Source of the DNA: Hydrogenophaga sp. | GTDB lineage: Bacteria; Pseudomonadota; Gammaproteobacteria; Burkholderiales; Burkholderiaceae_C | DNA: 64,000 bases | Reading direction: 5' to 3' | Assembly: GCF_030373245.1 (NCBI RefSeq) | Contig: NZ_JAUCZF010000005.1 | Coordinates: 62,001 to 126,000, forward strand | Part shown: positions 11,499 to 19,234 of the stretch, piece by piece | How positions within the stretch are numbered: position 1 is the first letter of the stretch | How the letters are laid out: each line of letters starts with the position of its first letter | The notes under the pieces: model-generated | What the model was told of the DNA's origin: nothing | Seen by the model: the letters and a program-made list of their open reading frames with translations, nothing else | The model's database searches: none | Program-made: the position numbers and the translations under genes

Positions 11499-12683
11499 AT
11501 GAGCAAGCTCTCCACTCAGCTCATTCACCACCCCTACAAGCCCCCCGCGGGCTTTGAGGCCTTGCCACCTGCGGTTCACAAGGCTTCGACCGTCATCTTT
11601 CCCAACGTGCACGCGCTGCGCAGCCAGGAATGGAAAGACAAGAGCGGCTACACCTACGGCCTGCACGGCACACCAACTACGTTCACGCTGGAAGAGCGCA
11701 TCGCCACCATCGAGGGTGGGCGGTACTGCGTGCTGGCGCCCAGTGGCTTGTCGGCGGTGGCTCTCGTCGACATGGCTTTTTTGCAGCAGGGCGACGAGGT
11801 GCTGCTACCCGACAACGCCTACGGTCCGGGCAAGGCATTTGCCGCTGGCGAGCTGGCGGGCTGGGGCATCTCCCACCGCTACTACGACGCGCAGAATCCC
11901 ACCGATCTGGCGGCCAAGGTATCACCCGCGACGCGCTTGGTGTGGCTGGAAGCGCCTGGCTCGATCACGCTCGAATATCCCGACATCCCCGCGCTGGTTG
12001 GCGTGGTGCGCTCTGCCAATGTCGGGCGCGAACGCGCCATGGTGACTGCGCTGGACAACACCTGGGGCGCGGGCATTGCGTTCAACGCCTTTGACCTCGG
12101 TGTGGACGTGTCCATGCAGGCGCTCACCAAATACCCCAGCGGTGGCGCTGACGTGCTCATGGGCTCGGTGGTCACAAACGACGAGGCCTTGCACCAGCAA
12201 GTACTCATGTGCCACATGCGCCTGGGCCTGGGCGTGGGCGCCAACGACGCCGAGCTGGTGCTGCGTGGTCTGCCCAGCATGGCGCTGCGCTACCACGCCC
12301 AGGACGCCACCACCCGCCAGCTGGCCACCTGGATGGCCCAGCAGCCTGGCGTCAGCCAGGTGTTTCATCCTGCCTTGCCAGGCTCGCCTGGGCACGCCAA
12401 TTGGCAGCGCGATGCCGCCGCCGCGGCCTGCCTGTTCAGCGTGGCTTTCGACGAGCGGTTCAGCCAAGTGCAAATCGATGCGTTTTGCGATAGGCTGAAG
12501 CTGTTCAAGCTTGGCTGGAGCTGGGCCGGGCCCATCAGCCTTTGCGCGCCCTACAACGTGTCGGCCATCCGCACCGCGCCCTGGCCGAACCGGGGTGGCC
12601 TGGTGCGTTTTGCAGTTGGCCTGGAAGCACCCGATGACCTGCAAGCCGATCTTGCCCAGGCACTGCAGGTGCTGAACGACTGA
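11499..12683 (+). CDS. metC: Cystathionine beta-lyase (PLP-dependent)
   Basis: The product is 394 aa of the Cys/Met metabolism PLP family. The PLP lysine is K211 within MQALTKYPSGG, D186 in TALDNTW contacts the pyridine nitrogen, and YTYGLHGTPTTFTLEE at residues 51-66 matches the substrate/PLP region. Residues CVLAPSGLSAV carry the phosphate-binding loop. The enzyme cleaves cystathionine to homocysteine in methionine synthesis, although gamma-family relatives are hard to separate by eye. The start is ATG 11499; an upstream in-frame extension runs through the repeat and is rejected. Confidence 0.88.
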   Translation: MSKLSTQLIHHPYKPPAGFEALPPAVHKASTVIFPNVHALRSQEWKDKSGYTYGLHGTPTTFTLEERIATIEGGRYCVLAPSGLSAVALVDMAFLQQGDEVLLPDNAYGPGKAFAAGELAGWGISHRYYDAQNPTDLAAKVSPATRLVWLEAPGSITLEYPDIPALVGVVRSANVGRERAMVTALDNTWGAGIAFNAFDLGVDVSMQALTKYPSGGADVLMGSVVTNDEALHQQVLMCHMRLGLGVGANDAELVLRGLPSMALRYHAQDATTRQLATWMAQQPGVSQVFHPALPGSPGHANWQRDAAAAACLFSVAFDERFSQVQIDAFCDRLKLFKLGWSWAGPISLCAPYNVSAIRTAPWPNRGGLVRFAVGLEAPDDLQADLAQALQVLND

Positions 12684-12714
12684 ATTTTTTCACCCTTCAT
12701 ACAGAAAGACTGTT

Positions 12715-12909
12715 TTGGCCACTCCCAACTACGGATACGAAAAACGCCAGCGCGAGCTGGCCAAGAAGAAAAAGAAGGAAGAAAAGCTGCGTGCCAAGGC
12801 GGCTGGCAAGCCCTATACCGAGACAGACGAAGCCCCTGCCGAGGATGGTGCGCAGGAGCCCGGTGCCCAGCCCGCCCCACCCGGCGAAGGTGGAGGTGGC
12901 GCCACCTAA
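12715..12909 (+). CDS. Small charged hypothetical protein
   Basis: The product is 64 aa with a TTG start at 12715, preceded by AGAAAGA. The N-terminal half is strongly basic (YEKRQRELAKKKKKEEKLRAK) and probably one helix; the C-terminal half is Pro/Gly/Glu-rich and disordered. No domain is recognised. Similar short MATPNY-starting proteins are, from memory, common in Burkholderiales. The last 4 nt overlap the convergent mnmH stop. It is probably real because of the conserved opening, but no function can be given. Confidence 0.65.
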   Translation: MATPNYGYEKRQRELAKKKKKEEKLRAKAAGKPYTETDEAPAEDGAQEPGAQPAPPGEGGGGAT

Positions 12910-13973
12910 ACGGCGGATTCGCTGGCGATGATCTGAGTCGCCAGCGCTGCCAAGGCGCCCGCCGAACGGTCTTGCAGCACGCAGGGCAGCGCCTCGGCAT
13001 GCTGCTTGAAATTGCGCCGGATCGACGCCGCATACATCGGGTCGTAGTGCTGCGTGAGCAGCGCCAGCACGACCGAAGGCGTGTCACCCGCCATCACGCA
13101 GGCCTGCCATGACTGCACAACTTCCTTGCCCCGCAACTCGGTGAGTGCGTCCAGCCGTTGGCAGAAATGCGCGGGATCGGTGACGAAGAAATCGTAGTCC
13201 TCCAGCAGCAGCGCCACGCGCTGATGGTCTGACAGCTGAAGATCCAGGCAGGGACTGGCGCGCATGGCGTTGATCAGCGCATCTGGCACGCGCACATTGC
13301 CTACCTTCTTGCTTTCCGCTTCCACATAGACCACGCGCGCTGGGTCGAAGCCGCGCAAGGCATTCCAGATCAGGGAGTCGAAGGCCTTCTGGCTCGGTTG
13401 CGGCAGACCGGGGATGTGGCCCAGTACTGAGCTGCGGTGATTGGCCAGGTCTTCCAGGTCCAGTACCTGGGCACCCTGTGTCGCAAGCGCCTGCAACAAG
13501 CGGGTTTTGCCTGAGCCAGTAGGCCCGCAGACCACTCGGTAGCTCAGCCGTTCGGCCAGGCGGGGCAGGTCATCTACCAGGGCGGCGCGCCAGGCTTTGT
13601 AGCCGCCGTCGACCAACGTCACATGAAAGCCGATGGCGCTGAGGATCGTAGCCAGCGCCCCGCTGCGGTTGCCACCGCGCCAGCAGTACACGAGCGGTTT
13701 CCAGCCGCGCGGTTTGTCCATCACCTCGCGCTCGATGTGAGAGGCGATGTTGCGCGCAGCCAGGGCTGCGCCGCGCTTCTTGGCTTCGAAGGCGTTGACC
13801 TGCTTGTACATCGTGCCGATGGCGATGCGCTCTGAGTTGTTCAGCGAGGGCCAGTTGATGGCACCGGGCAGGTGGTCAAGCGCGAACTCGCCTTCGGAAC
13901 GCGCGTCGATCACGGTGTCGAAATCGGCGAGTTGTCTCAGAGCTTCAGCGGCGGGGAGGGTGTGCACAGGCAT
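12906..13973 (-). CDS. mnmH: tRNA 2-selenouridine synthase MnmH (SelU)
   Basis: The product is 355 aa with two domains. The N-terminal rhodanese domain has its catalytic Cys97 in YCWRGGNRSG. The C-terminal P-loop domain has Walker A GPTGSGKT at residues 150-157. MnmH converts 2-thiouridine to 2-selenouridine at the wobble position of some tRNAs, through a geranylated intermediate, using selenophosphate. No selD is visible in the window. It is convergent with the small gene at 12715 and has a full-length match to the family layout. Confidence 0.93.
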   Translation of the reverse strand: MPVHTLPAAEALRQLADFDTVIDARSEGEFALDHLPGAINWPSLNNSERIAIGTMYKQVNAFEAKKRGAALAARNIASHIEREVMDKPRGWKPLVYCWRGGNRSGALATILSAIGFHVTLVDGGYKAWRAALVDDLPRLAERLSYRVVCGPTGSGKTRLLQALATQGAQVLDLEDLANHRSSVLGHIPGLPQPSQKAFDSLIWNALRGFDPARVVYVEAESKKVGNVRVPDALINAMRASPCLDLQLSDHQRVALLLEDYDFFVTDPAHFCQRLDALTELRGKEVVQSWQACVMAGDTPSVVLALLTQHYDPMYAASIRRNFKQHAEALPCVLQDRSAGALAALATQIIASESAV

Positions 13974-14024
13974 TGGCTGATTATCCTGCGCGCCGATGAG
14001 CGCCAGCCAAGTTGCACGTGGTGG

Positions 14025-14699
14025 TCAGAGCAGCTTCTTGAGTTCGGGCCAGACGTTGCCCAGCATGATGGGTTGCGCTGCCTCGTTGGGGTGGATGCGG
14101 TCGGACTGGAACAGCTTGGTCGGGTCAGCCAGATCGCCCACGTCTTTCAGGAAAAAAGGCAGCAGCGCCGTTTTGTGCTCCTGTGCGACGGTGGTGTAGA
14201 CCTCGCGGAACTCCTGGCCATAGCGAGCGCCGTAGTTCGGTGGCATTTCCATGCCCAGCAGCAGCACCTTGGCTCCCGCTTCTCGCGACTGGCGCGCCAT
14301 GGTGGCGAGGTTGTCGCGCGTCATGTTGAGCGGCAGGCCTCGCAGCGCGTCGTTGCCGCCGAGCTCGATGATCACGATGGCTGGCTGGTGCTGCTTGAGC
14401 AGAGCGGGCAATCGCGAGCGGCCACCCGAGGTGGTGTCGCCGCTGATGCTGGCATTGACCACCTGGTGCGGGTGTTTGCCTTGCTGCAGCTGGCGTTCAA
14501 GCAGCGCGACCCAACCGGTGCCCCGCTTCAGACCGTATTCGGCGCTCAGCGAATCGCCGACCACCAGGATGACGGGCGCACCCGGCTTTCGATCCGAGGG
14601 CGTTGCGCTGACGCGGGAGGTGGACTGGGCCATCGCCAGGCCCGAAGACCCCAACGAGCTGGCGAGCAGGGCGAGCGCGGTAAAGTGACGTCGTTTCAA
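14025..14699 (-). CDS. tesA: Arylesterase / acyl-CoA thioesterase I, SGNH hydrolase (TesA)
   Basis: The product is 224 aa with a signal peptide (MKRRHFTALALLASSLGSSG...AMAQ). The TTG start at 14699 is the only codon giving that signal, and GGAAAGG lies upstream on the minus strand. SGNH motifs are intact: GDSLS with nucleophile S50, G87 in SISGDTTSGG, N116 in GGND, and D200/H203 in SDRIHP. The enzyme is a periplasmic esterase, thioesterase and lysophospholipase. It is divergent from ybbA with only 15 nt between start codons. Confidence 0.92.
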   Translation of the reverse strand: MKRRHFTALALLASSLGSSGLAMAQSTSRVSATPSDRKPGAPVILVVGDSLSAEYGLKRGTGWVALLERQLQQGKHPHQVVNASISGDTTSGGRSRLPALLKQHQPAIVIIELGGNDALRGLPLNMTRDNLATMARQSREAGAKVLLLGMEMPPNYGARYGQEFREVYTTVAQEHKTALLPFFLKDVGDLADPTKLFQSDRIHPNEAAQPIMLGNVWPELKKLL

Positions 14700-14714
14700 C
14701 AGAGAAGCCTTTCC

Positions 14715-15416
14715 ATGTCCGATGTGATGATTGCTGTGCAGCACGTGTTCAAGACCGTGACCGATTCGACCGGCTCGCTCACGATTTTGCGCGATATCGA
14801 TTTCACCCTGAACAAGGGGGAAACCGCGGCCATCGTGGGCGCTTCCGGCTCGGGCAAGAGCACCCTGCTGTCCATCATTGCCGGGTTGGATACGCCGACC
14901 AGCGGAACAGTTCACATCGATGGCGTCGACCTGTTCGCCTTCGACGAAGACCAGCGCGCCGCGTTGCGTGCTCAAAAGGTCGGCTTCGTATTTCAGAGTT
15001 TTCAGCTGCTGGGCAATCTCACCGCGCTGGAAAACGTGATGCTGCCGCTGGAGTTGGCCGGGCGGCGCGACGCGCGTGCCGCAGCGACGCAGATGCTGCA
15101 ACGCGTGGGCCTGGGCGAGCGCTTGGCGAGTTACCCCAAGGTGCTCTCCGGAGGTGAGCAGCAGCGCGTAGCGCTGGCACGTGCCTTCGTGGTGCAGCCC
15201 GCCGTACTTCTGGCCGACGAGCCCACCGGCAGCCTCGACTTCGCCACCGGCAACACCATCATGGAGCTGATGTTCGAGCTCAACCGCGAACAGCACACCA
15301 CGTTGGTGATGGTCACGCACGATCGGGCCATCGCTGCGCGCTGCGAGCACCGCATCACCATTGAGGCCGGAGAGGTGGTGGCCAACGCCAACAGCCCGTC
15401 CCCGGTGGCGGTGTAG
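14715..15416 (+). CDS. ybbA: ABC transporter ATP-binding protein, YbbA type
   Basis: The product is 233 aa and a complete ABC ATPase. Walker A is GASGSGKST at residues 42-50, the Q-loop is FVFQSFQLL, the signature LSGGEQQR is at 144-151 and Walker B LLADEP has D168/E169. It resembles the LolD/MacB/YbbA branch. In E. coli ybbA is divergent from tesA and followed by the permease ybbP. Here no permease follows; the next 349 nt hold no clear gene. The upstream in-frame extension lies over tesA and is rejected. Confidence 0.88.
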   Translation: MSDVMIAVQHVFKTVTDSTGSLTILRDIDFTLNKGETAAIVGASGSGKSTLLSIIAGLDTPTSGTVHIDGVDLFAFDEDQRAALRAQKVGFVFQSFQLLGNLTALENVMLPLELAGRRDARAAATQMLQRVGLGERLASYPKVLSGGEQQRVALARAFVVQPAVLLADEPTGSLDFATGNTIMELMFELNREQHTTLVMVTHDRAIAARCEHRITIEAGEVVANANSPSPVAV

Positions 15417-15765
15417 GCCAGCAAGACGCTCGCTGCTCTGGCGACGGCGCGTCGCCCAGCGGGCCACCCAGTCGGCACCATGGTCGGTCTGCTGTGGATC
15501 GACACCCGGAATGCCCGTGGCGCTGGTCCGCTCTGCGGGCGCCTGCGCAGTCTTGAGGCGCAGCGCCTGAAACCCGGACCCTTGGTGCACCGCCACCCGG
15601 TTTTGCGCGCTTGCAACCTCTGCGGCCGACGTCGGCCAACGCGCGCGGGGTGGTCCTGGGGCCTGCGGCTCATGGACAGGCGGATCGACACCCCCGACAG
15701 GAACGGCGGCACCAGTTCTGACGGCGTCTCGGCCGGGGCGGCCGTGCTCACGGGATAATCCCCTC
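15417..15765. other. 349-nt intergenic stretch without a recognisable gene
   Basis: This lies between ybbA and rlmB and is very GC-rich. Frames on both strands are open but low-complexity and Arg/Pro/Ala-rich, as expected of shadow frames. A 12-bp direct repeat GGATCGACACCC occurs near 15497 and 15684. I see no tRNA, terminator with a T-run or known riboswitch. It could be the decayed remnant of a permease (ybbP), but no transmembrane-like segment is visible. Confidence 0.4.
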
Positions 15766-16509
15766 ATGTCTGCTTCCAAAGTCCTGTTTGGTTTCCACGC
15801 CGTTGGCGTGCGCCTGAAAACCGCGCCTGCCTCCATCGTCGAGATTTATTTCGAACCCACGCGACGCGATGCACGCATGCGCCAGTTTCTGGAGCGCGCG
15901 CAGGAAGCCAAGGTGAGGCTGATTGAGTCCGATGGCCTTCGGCTGGCCAAGCTGGCGGGCAGCCATGGCCATCAGGGCGTTGCGGCCCGGGTGCAGGCGA
16001 TCGAGCAGATTCACTCGCTTGACACCTTGCTGGAAGGCCTGGAGGCGTCGAACACGGCGCCGCTGTTGCTGGTGCTCGACGGCATTACCGATCCGCACAA
16101 CCTGGGCGCTTGTCTGCGCGTGGCCGATGGCGCGGGGGCCCACGCGGTGATCGCGCCCAAGGACCATGCCGCGGGCATCAATGCCACCGTGGCCAAGGTG
16201 GCCAGCGGCGCGGCCGAGACCATGCCGTATTTCATGGTGACCAACCTGGCCCGCACCCTGGGCGAACTCAAGGAACGCAGCATCTGGATCACCGGAACCA
16301 GCGATGACGCACCCCAGACCCTGTACCAGGTTGACCTTCGGGGTCCGACCGCGCTGGTGCTGGGTGCCGAGGGGCAGGGCATGCGACAGCTCACGCGCAA
16401 GACTTGTGACCAGCTGGTGAGCATCCCCATGCGTGGCGCGGTGGAAAGCCTGAACGTTTCGGTGGCCAGCGGTGTCTGTCTCTACGAAGCGCTGCGTCAG
16501 CGTGGCTGA
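15766..16509 (+). CDS. rlmB: 23S rRNA (guanosine-2'-O-)-methyltransferase RlmB
   Basis: The product is 247 aa of the SPOUT/TrmH class. The N-terminal substrate-binding domain (residues 1-75) is followed by the knotted domain with motif 1 DGITDPHNLGACLRVADG, motif 2 LVLGAEGQGM and motif 3 IPMRGAVESLNVSVASGV. It methylates the ribose of G2251 in the 23S rRNA P-loop. The sirtuin gene overlaps its last 8 nt. Confidence 0.94.
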   Translation: MSASKVLFGFHAVGVRLKTAPASIVEIYFEPTRRDARMRQFLERAQEAKVRLIESDGLRLAKLAGSHGHQGVAARVQAIEQIHSLDTLLEGLEASNTAPLLLVLDGITDPHNLGACLRVADGAGAHAVIAPKDHAAGINATVAKVASGAAETMPYFMVTNLARTLGELKERSIWITGTSDDAPQTLYQVDLRGPTALVLGAEGQGMRQLTRKTCDQLVSIPMRGAVESLNVSVASGVCLYEALRQRG

Positions 16510-17245
16510 CGAAGCCCTGCGCTCCCAGGTCCGCCAGTGGATCGCTGAGGCGCCGCGCATCGCGGTGCTGACCGGTGCAGGCATGAGTGCCGAATCGGGC
16601 GTGCCGACTTTCCGTGATGCGCTCACCGGTTTGTGGGCGCGGTTCAATCCAGAGGAACTGGCCACTGAAACAGCCTTCCGCGCCCATCCGCAGCGGGTCT
16701 GGGCCTGGTACGCCCACCGGCGCGCGGCGCTGGTGCAGGTGGCGCCGAACGCCGGTCACTTGGCGCTGGCCGGCTTCGCGTTGCGCCACCCCGGTCGCCT
16801 GACCCTCATCACCCAAAATGTGGACGACCTGCACCAGCGGGCTGGCCTCGTTGACACGATTGCATTGCACGGCAGCCTGCTGGACGACCGCTGGCTCGAC
16901 CCGCCCAGGACCTGTTGCCACATTGAGCCGATCCAGGATGGCGAGCCGCCCAGCTGCCCCGTCTGTGGCAACCTGCGCCGCCCTTCGGTGGTGTGGTTCG
17001 GTGAGTCTCTGCCGAGTGCCGCACTGGCCGCGGCCGAAGCCGCCGCCCACGACTGTGACCTGATGCTGGTGGTGGGCACTTCGGGGGTCGTCTACCCGGC
17101 CGCCGGACTGGCGTTCACCGCCCATCAGCACGGCGCCCGCGTGGCCATCATCAATCCCGAGCCCTCCGATCTCGATCCGGTGGCCGATGTGTGCTTGCGC
17201 GAGCTCGCCGCACAAAGCCTGCCTCCCTTGCTGGAAACCTCATGA
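16502..17245 (+). CDS. NAD-dependent protein deacylase, Sir2 family
   Basis: The product is 247 aa from GTG 16502, which overlaps the rlmB stop. Sirtuin motifs are present: GAGMSAESGVPTFRD at residues 26-39, TQNVDDLH at 104-111, catalytic H123 in LHGS, and WFGESLP. Y70 and R73 (YAHR) form the YxxR pair that marks sirtuins preferring succinyl or malonyl lysine. The zinc site is unusual: an adjacent pair C138/C139 and a CPVC pair (C152/C155). The role is cytoplasmic removal of lysine acyl groups. A start at 16472 is possible but less likely. Confidence 0.9.
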   Translation: MADEALRSQVRQWIAEAPRIAVLTGAGMSAESGVPTFRDALTGLWARFNPEELATETAFRAHPQRVWAWYAHRRAALVQVAPNAGHLALAGFALRHPGRLTLITQNVDDLHQRAGLVDTIALHGSLLDDRWLDPPRTCCHIEPIQDGEPPSCPVCGNLRRPSVVWFGESLPSAALAAAEAAAHDCDLMLVVGTSGVVYPAAGLAFTAHQHGARVAIINPEPSDLDPVADVCLRELAAQSLPPLLETS

Positions 17246-17583
17246 AACGTTCCGTTGGCATTTTTTCCCTGGCCCTGACCTCCCTCCTTCTGGCTGCCTG
17301 CACCCAAGAGCAGCAAAACCAGATCAGCCGTGACATCCAGAACTGGACCGGTACCAACGGCGTGCTGGAGGTGTATGCCGGCGACAAGGTGGTGCGACGT
17401 TTTCTGAAAGTCGACAAGATCAGCACAGCGCTGGGCACCAGCGACAAGACGCCGCGCGCCTACCGCTACGGCTATGGCGTGCTCGACGAAAACCTGAACA
17501 TGCAGGTCGATGCCGGCGAGAAGAAGGTGTATTTCGAGATCAGTGACTACACCAACGCGGTGTTTTTCGAGAGTCCGCGCTGA
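17242..17583 (+). CDS. Small lipoprotein of unknown function
   Basis: The product is 113 aa. The ATG at 17242 overlaps the sirtuin stop (ATGA). The N-terminus MKRSVGIFSLALTSLLLAAC is a lipoprotein signal with the lipobox LLAAC and Cys20 as the lipidation site. The mature part is hydrophilic, with VLEVYAGDKVVRRFLKVDK and AYRYGYGVLDENLNMQVD, and probably beta-rich. No domain is recognised. A function linked to rlmB or the sirtuin is not implied by the overlap alone. Confidence 0.8.
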   Translation: MKRSVGIFSLALTSLLLAACTQEQQNQISRDIQNWTGTNGVLEVYAGDKVVRRFLKVDKISTALGTSDKTPRAYRYGYGVLDENLNMQVDAGEKKVYFEISDYTNAVFFESPR

Positions 17584-17589
17584 GTCGGT

Positions 17590-18186
17590 TCAAACCCAGC
17601 CAGATGCCCCGAGCAGGGCGCCCGTGCCAATCAGCCACAGCAGGTGGATGCGCGTGCGCCAGACCAGCAGCGTCGCTGTGGCGGTGAGCAGGTAAAGCGG
17701 CCAGTCGCTCGCGGGCTGGTCGTGCGCAGCGGTCAGCAGCCGGCCAGTGGCGATAAGCAGCGCGATCACGATCGGCGCCATGCCGGCTTTGAAGGCGCGC
17801 ACCGTGCGCCGCTCACGATTGTGGTGCGCCCAGCGCGTGGCGGTGTAGGTGAGCACGGAGGAGGGCAGCAGGGTGGCCGTCATGCTCACCACCACGCCCA
17901 GCAGCGCCAGGCCCCAGGCCTGCCAGCCAGCGGCCGCGCCACCGCCCGCGTTCAACCCCAGGTTCCAGCCCAGCAGCGCGATGAACAACACGTTGGGGCC
18001 TGGCGCGGCCTGTGAGAGGGCGATAGAGGCGGTGAACTGTGTGTCGCTCAACCAGGCCTGCTGCGTCACCAGGTAGCGATGCATGTCGGGTGCGGTGGTG
18101 ATGGCGCCACCCACCGCCAGCAGCGAGAGTGAAGCGAAATGGCTGAATACCGCCAGCCAGTCGATCGGGGTCGCTGCGCCCATCAT
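17590..18186 (-). CDS. Chromate transporter family protein, second half-size subunit
   Basis: The product is 198 aa with about six hydrophobic segments. The CHR-family motif ASIALSQAAPGPNVLFIALLGW is visible near residue 50. Half-size CHR proteins come in adjacent pairs that together equal one full ChrA, a chromate exporter; many homologs move other anions or are uncharacterised. The start at 18186 overlaps the stop of the upstream half (ATGATGA). It is the last gene of the minus-strand run beginning with the sensor kinase. Confidence 0.85.
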   Translation of the reverse strand: MMGAATPIDWLAVFSHFASLSLLAVGGAITTAPDMHRYLVTQQAWLSDTQFTASIALSQAAPGPNVLFIALLGWNLGLNAGGGAAAGWQAWGLALLGVVVSMTATLLPSSVLTYTATRWAHHNRERRTVRAFKAGMAPIVIALLIATGRLLTAAHDQPASDWPLYLLTATATLLVWRTRIHLLWLIGTGALLGASGWV

Positions 18187-18878
18187 GGGTTGGGTGGGTC
18201 GAGCGCAGGGCGCAGGCCCAGCAGACGGTAGGCCCACAGGCAGGCCGCGCCGCCCACGCATAGCAGCACCCACACCAGTTTCCAGCGCAACAGGGCAATC
18301 GCCAGGAAAGTCACCACTGCCAGTGCCGCGCAGGTGCGCAAGCCCATGGGGTTCTTGCCCAGCGCCACCACCAGCTTGATGCCGGTGGCTGTGATCAGCC
18401 CGGCCGCCACCGCACCCATGCCGCGCAGCGCGCCCTGTGCGCTGGCGGTGTTGGCAAACTGGCCGTAAAGCGCCGCCAGCAGCAAAACCACGACCAAGGG
18501 GGCCACCAGCATGCCAGCCAGGGCAGCGAGCGCGCCGGGCAGGCCGAAGTGGCGTCCACCAATCATCAGCGAAAGGTTGACCACGTTGGGGCCTGGCATG
18601 ACCTGGGCGACGGCCCAGTCCTCCACGAACTGCTCGCGCGTCATCCAGCGTTTTTTCTCGACCATTTCGCGCTGCACCACCGCCAGCACGCCACCAAAGC
18701 CCTGCAGCGCAAGCCGGGTGAAGGACCAGAACAGGTCGCTCAATGAGTGTGGTACTGCCAGGGGCGCTTCGTCAGCGCAGGCCGCGGACCCGGGCAGGGG
18801 CGGTTCGAGAGGCACGGCGCGGCGATTGGAGGGGGCGCGGGATTTCAGGCTGATTCGGCCATCAGGGTCTGAATGCAT
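18183..18878 (-). CDS. Chromate transporter family protein, first half-size subunit
   Basis: The product is 231 aa. About 45 hydrophilic residues precede a CHR domain beginning LSDLFWSFTRLALQGFGGVL, with the motif DWAVAQVMPGPNVVNLSLMIGG and five or six membrane helices. It pairs with the downstream half-size gene. The predicted start at 18878 lies 34 nt inside the receiver gene; a later start inside the hydrophilic leader is possible. Translational coupling to the two-component genes is inferred from the overlaps. Confidence 0.83.
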   Translation of the reverse strand: MHSDPDGRISLKSRAPSNRRAVPLEPPLPGSAACADEAPLAVPHSLSDLFWSFTRLALQGFGGVLAVVQREMVEKKRWMTREQFVEDWAVAQVMPGPNVVNLSLMIGGRHFGLPGALAALAGMLVAPLVVVLLLAALYGQFANTASAQGALRGMGAVAAGLITATGIKLVVALGKNPMGLRTCAALAVVTFLAIALLRWKLVWVLLCVGGAACLWAYRLLGLRPALDPPNP

Positions 18879-19234
18879 TCGACGTCCAGCGGCTTGGTGA
18901 CGTAGCCCCTGATGATGGGCAACGCGGCGGCGCGGGCACGGTCGGCTGGCGAACCAGACGAGGTCAGCATCACCAGCAGGACAGTGGGTTTGTCGGCCAG
19001 CAGCGGCGTGGCTTGCTCTGCAACCTCGAAGCCATCCAGCCCCGGCATGTTGATGTCCAGGAAGATGCAGGTGGGCACTTGCATGCTGTCGGTGCGAAAA
19101 AAAGCCAGCGCGTCCTCGCCACTTTCGAACACCAGCACCTCGCCGGTGAAACCCGCCCGCTCGATCATGATCTCGTGGTAAACGTTGTCGGCTTCGTTGT
19201 CGTCAATCAGGATGAAGCGTTCGTAGCGGCTCAT
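18845..19234 (-). CDS. Single-domain response regulator (receiver)
   Basis: The product is 129 aa and consists of one receiver domain with no output domain. D11/D12 in FILIDDNE bind Mg, D60 in IFLDINMPGLDG is the phospho-acceptor, T91 follows in VMLTSSG, and K114 lies in GYVTKP. The start at 19234 overlaps the kinase stop (ATGA), so the two are made together. Receivers of this type act as phosphate shuttles or protein-binding switches. A longer upstream reading frame runs into the kinase gene and is rejected. Confidence 0.9.
   Translation of the reverse strand: MSRYERFILIDDNEADNVYHEIMIERAGFTGEVLVFESGEDALAFFRTDSMQVPTCIFLDINMPGLDGFEVAEQATPLLADKPTVLLVMLTSSGSPADRARAAALPIIRGYVTKPLDVECIQTLMAESA

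Noticed and set aside
13872-14714. Long in-frame extension upstream of ybbA
   Set aside because: It lies over tesA and shows no family similarity; the ATG at 14715 gives the standard ABC N-terminus.
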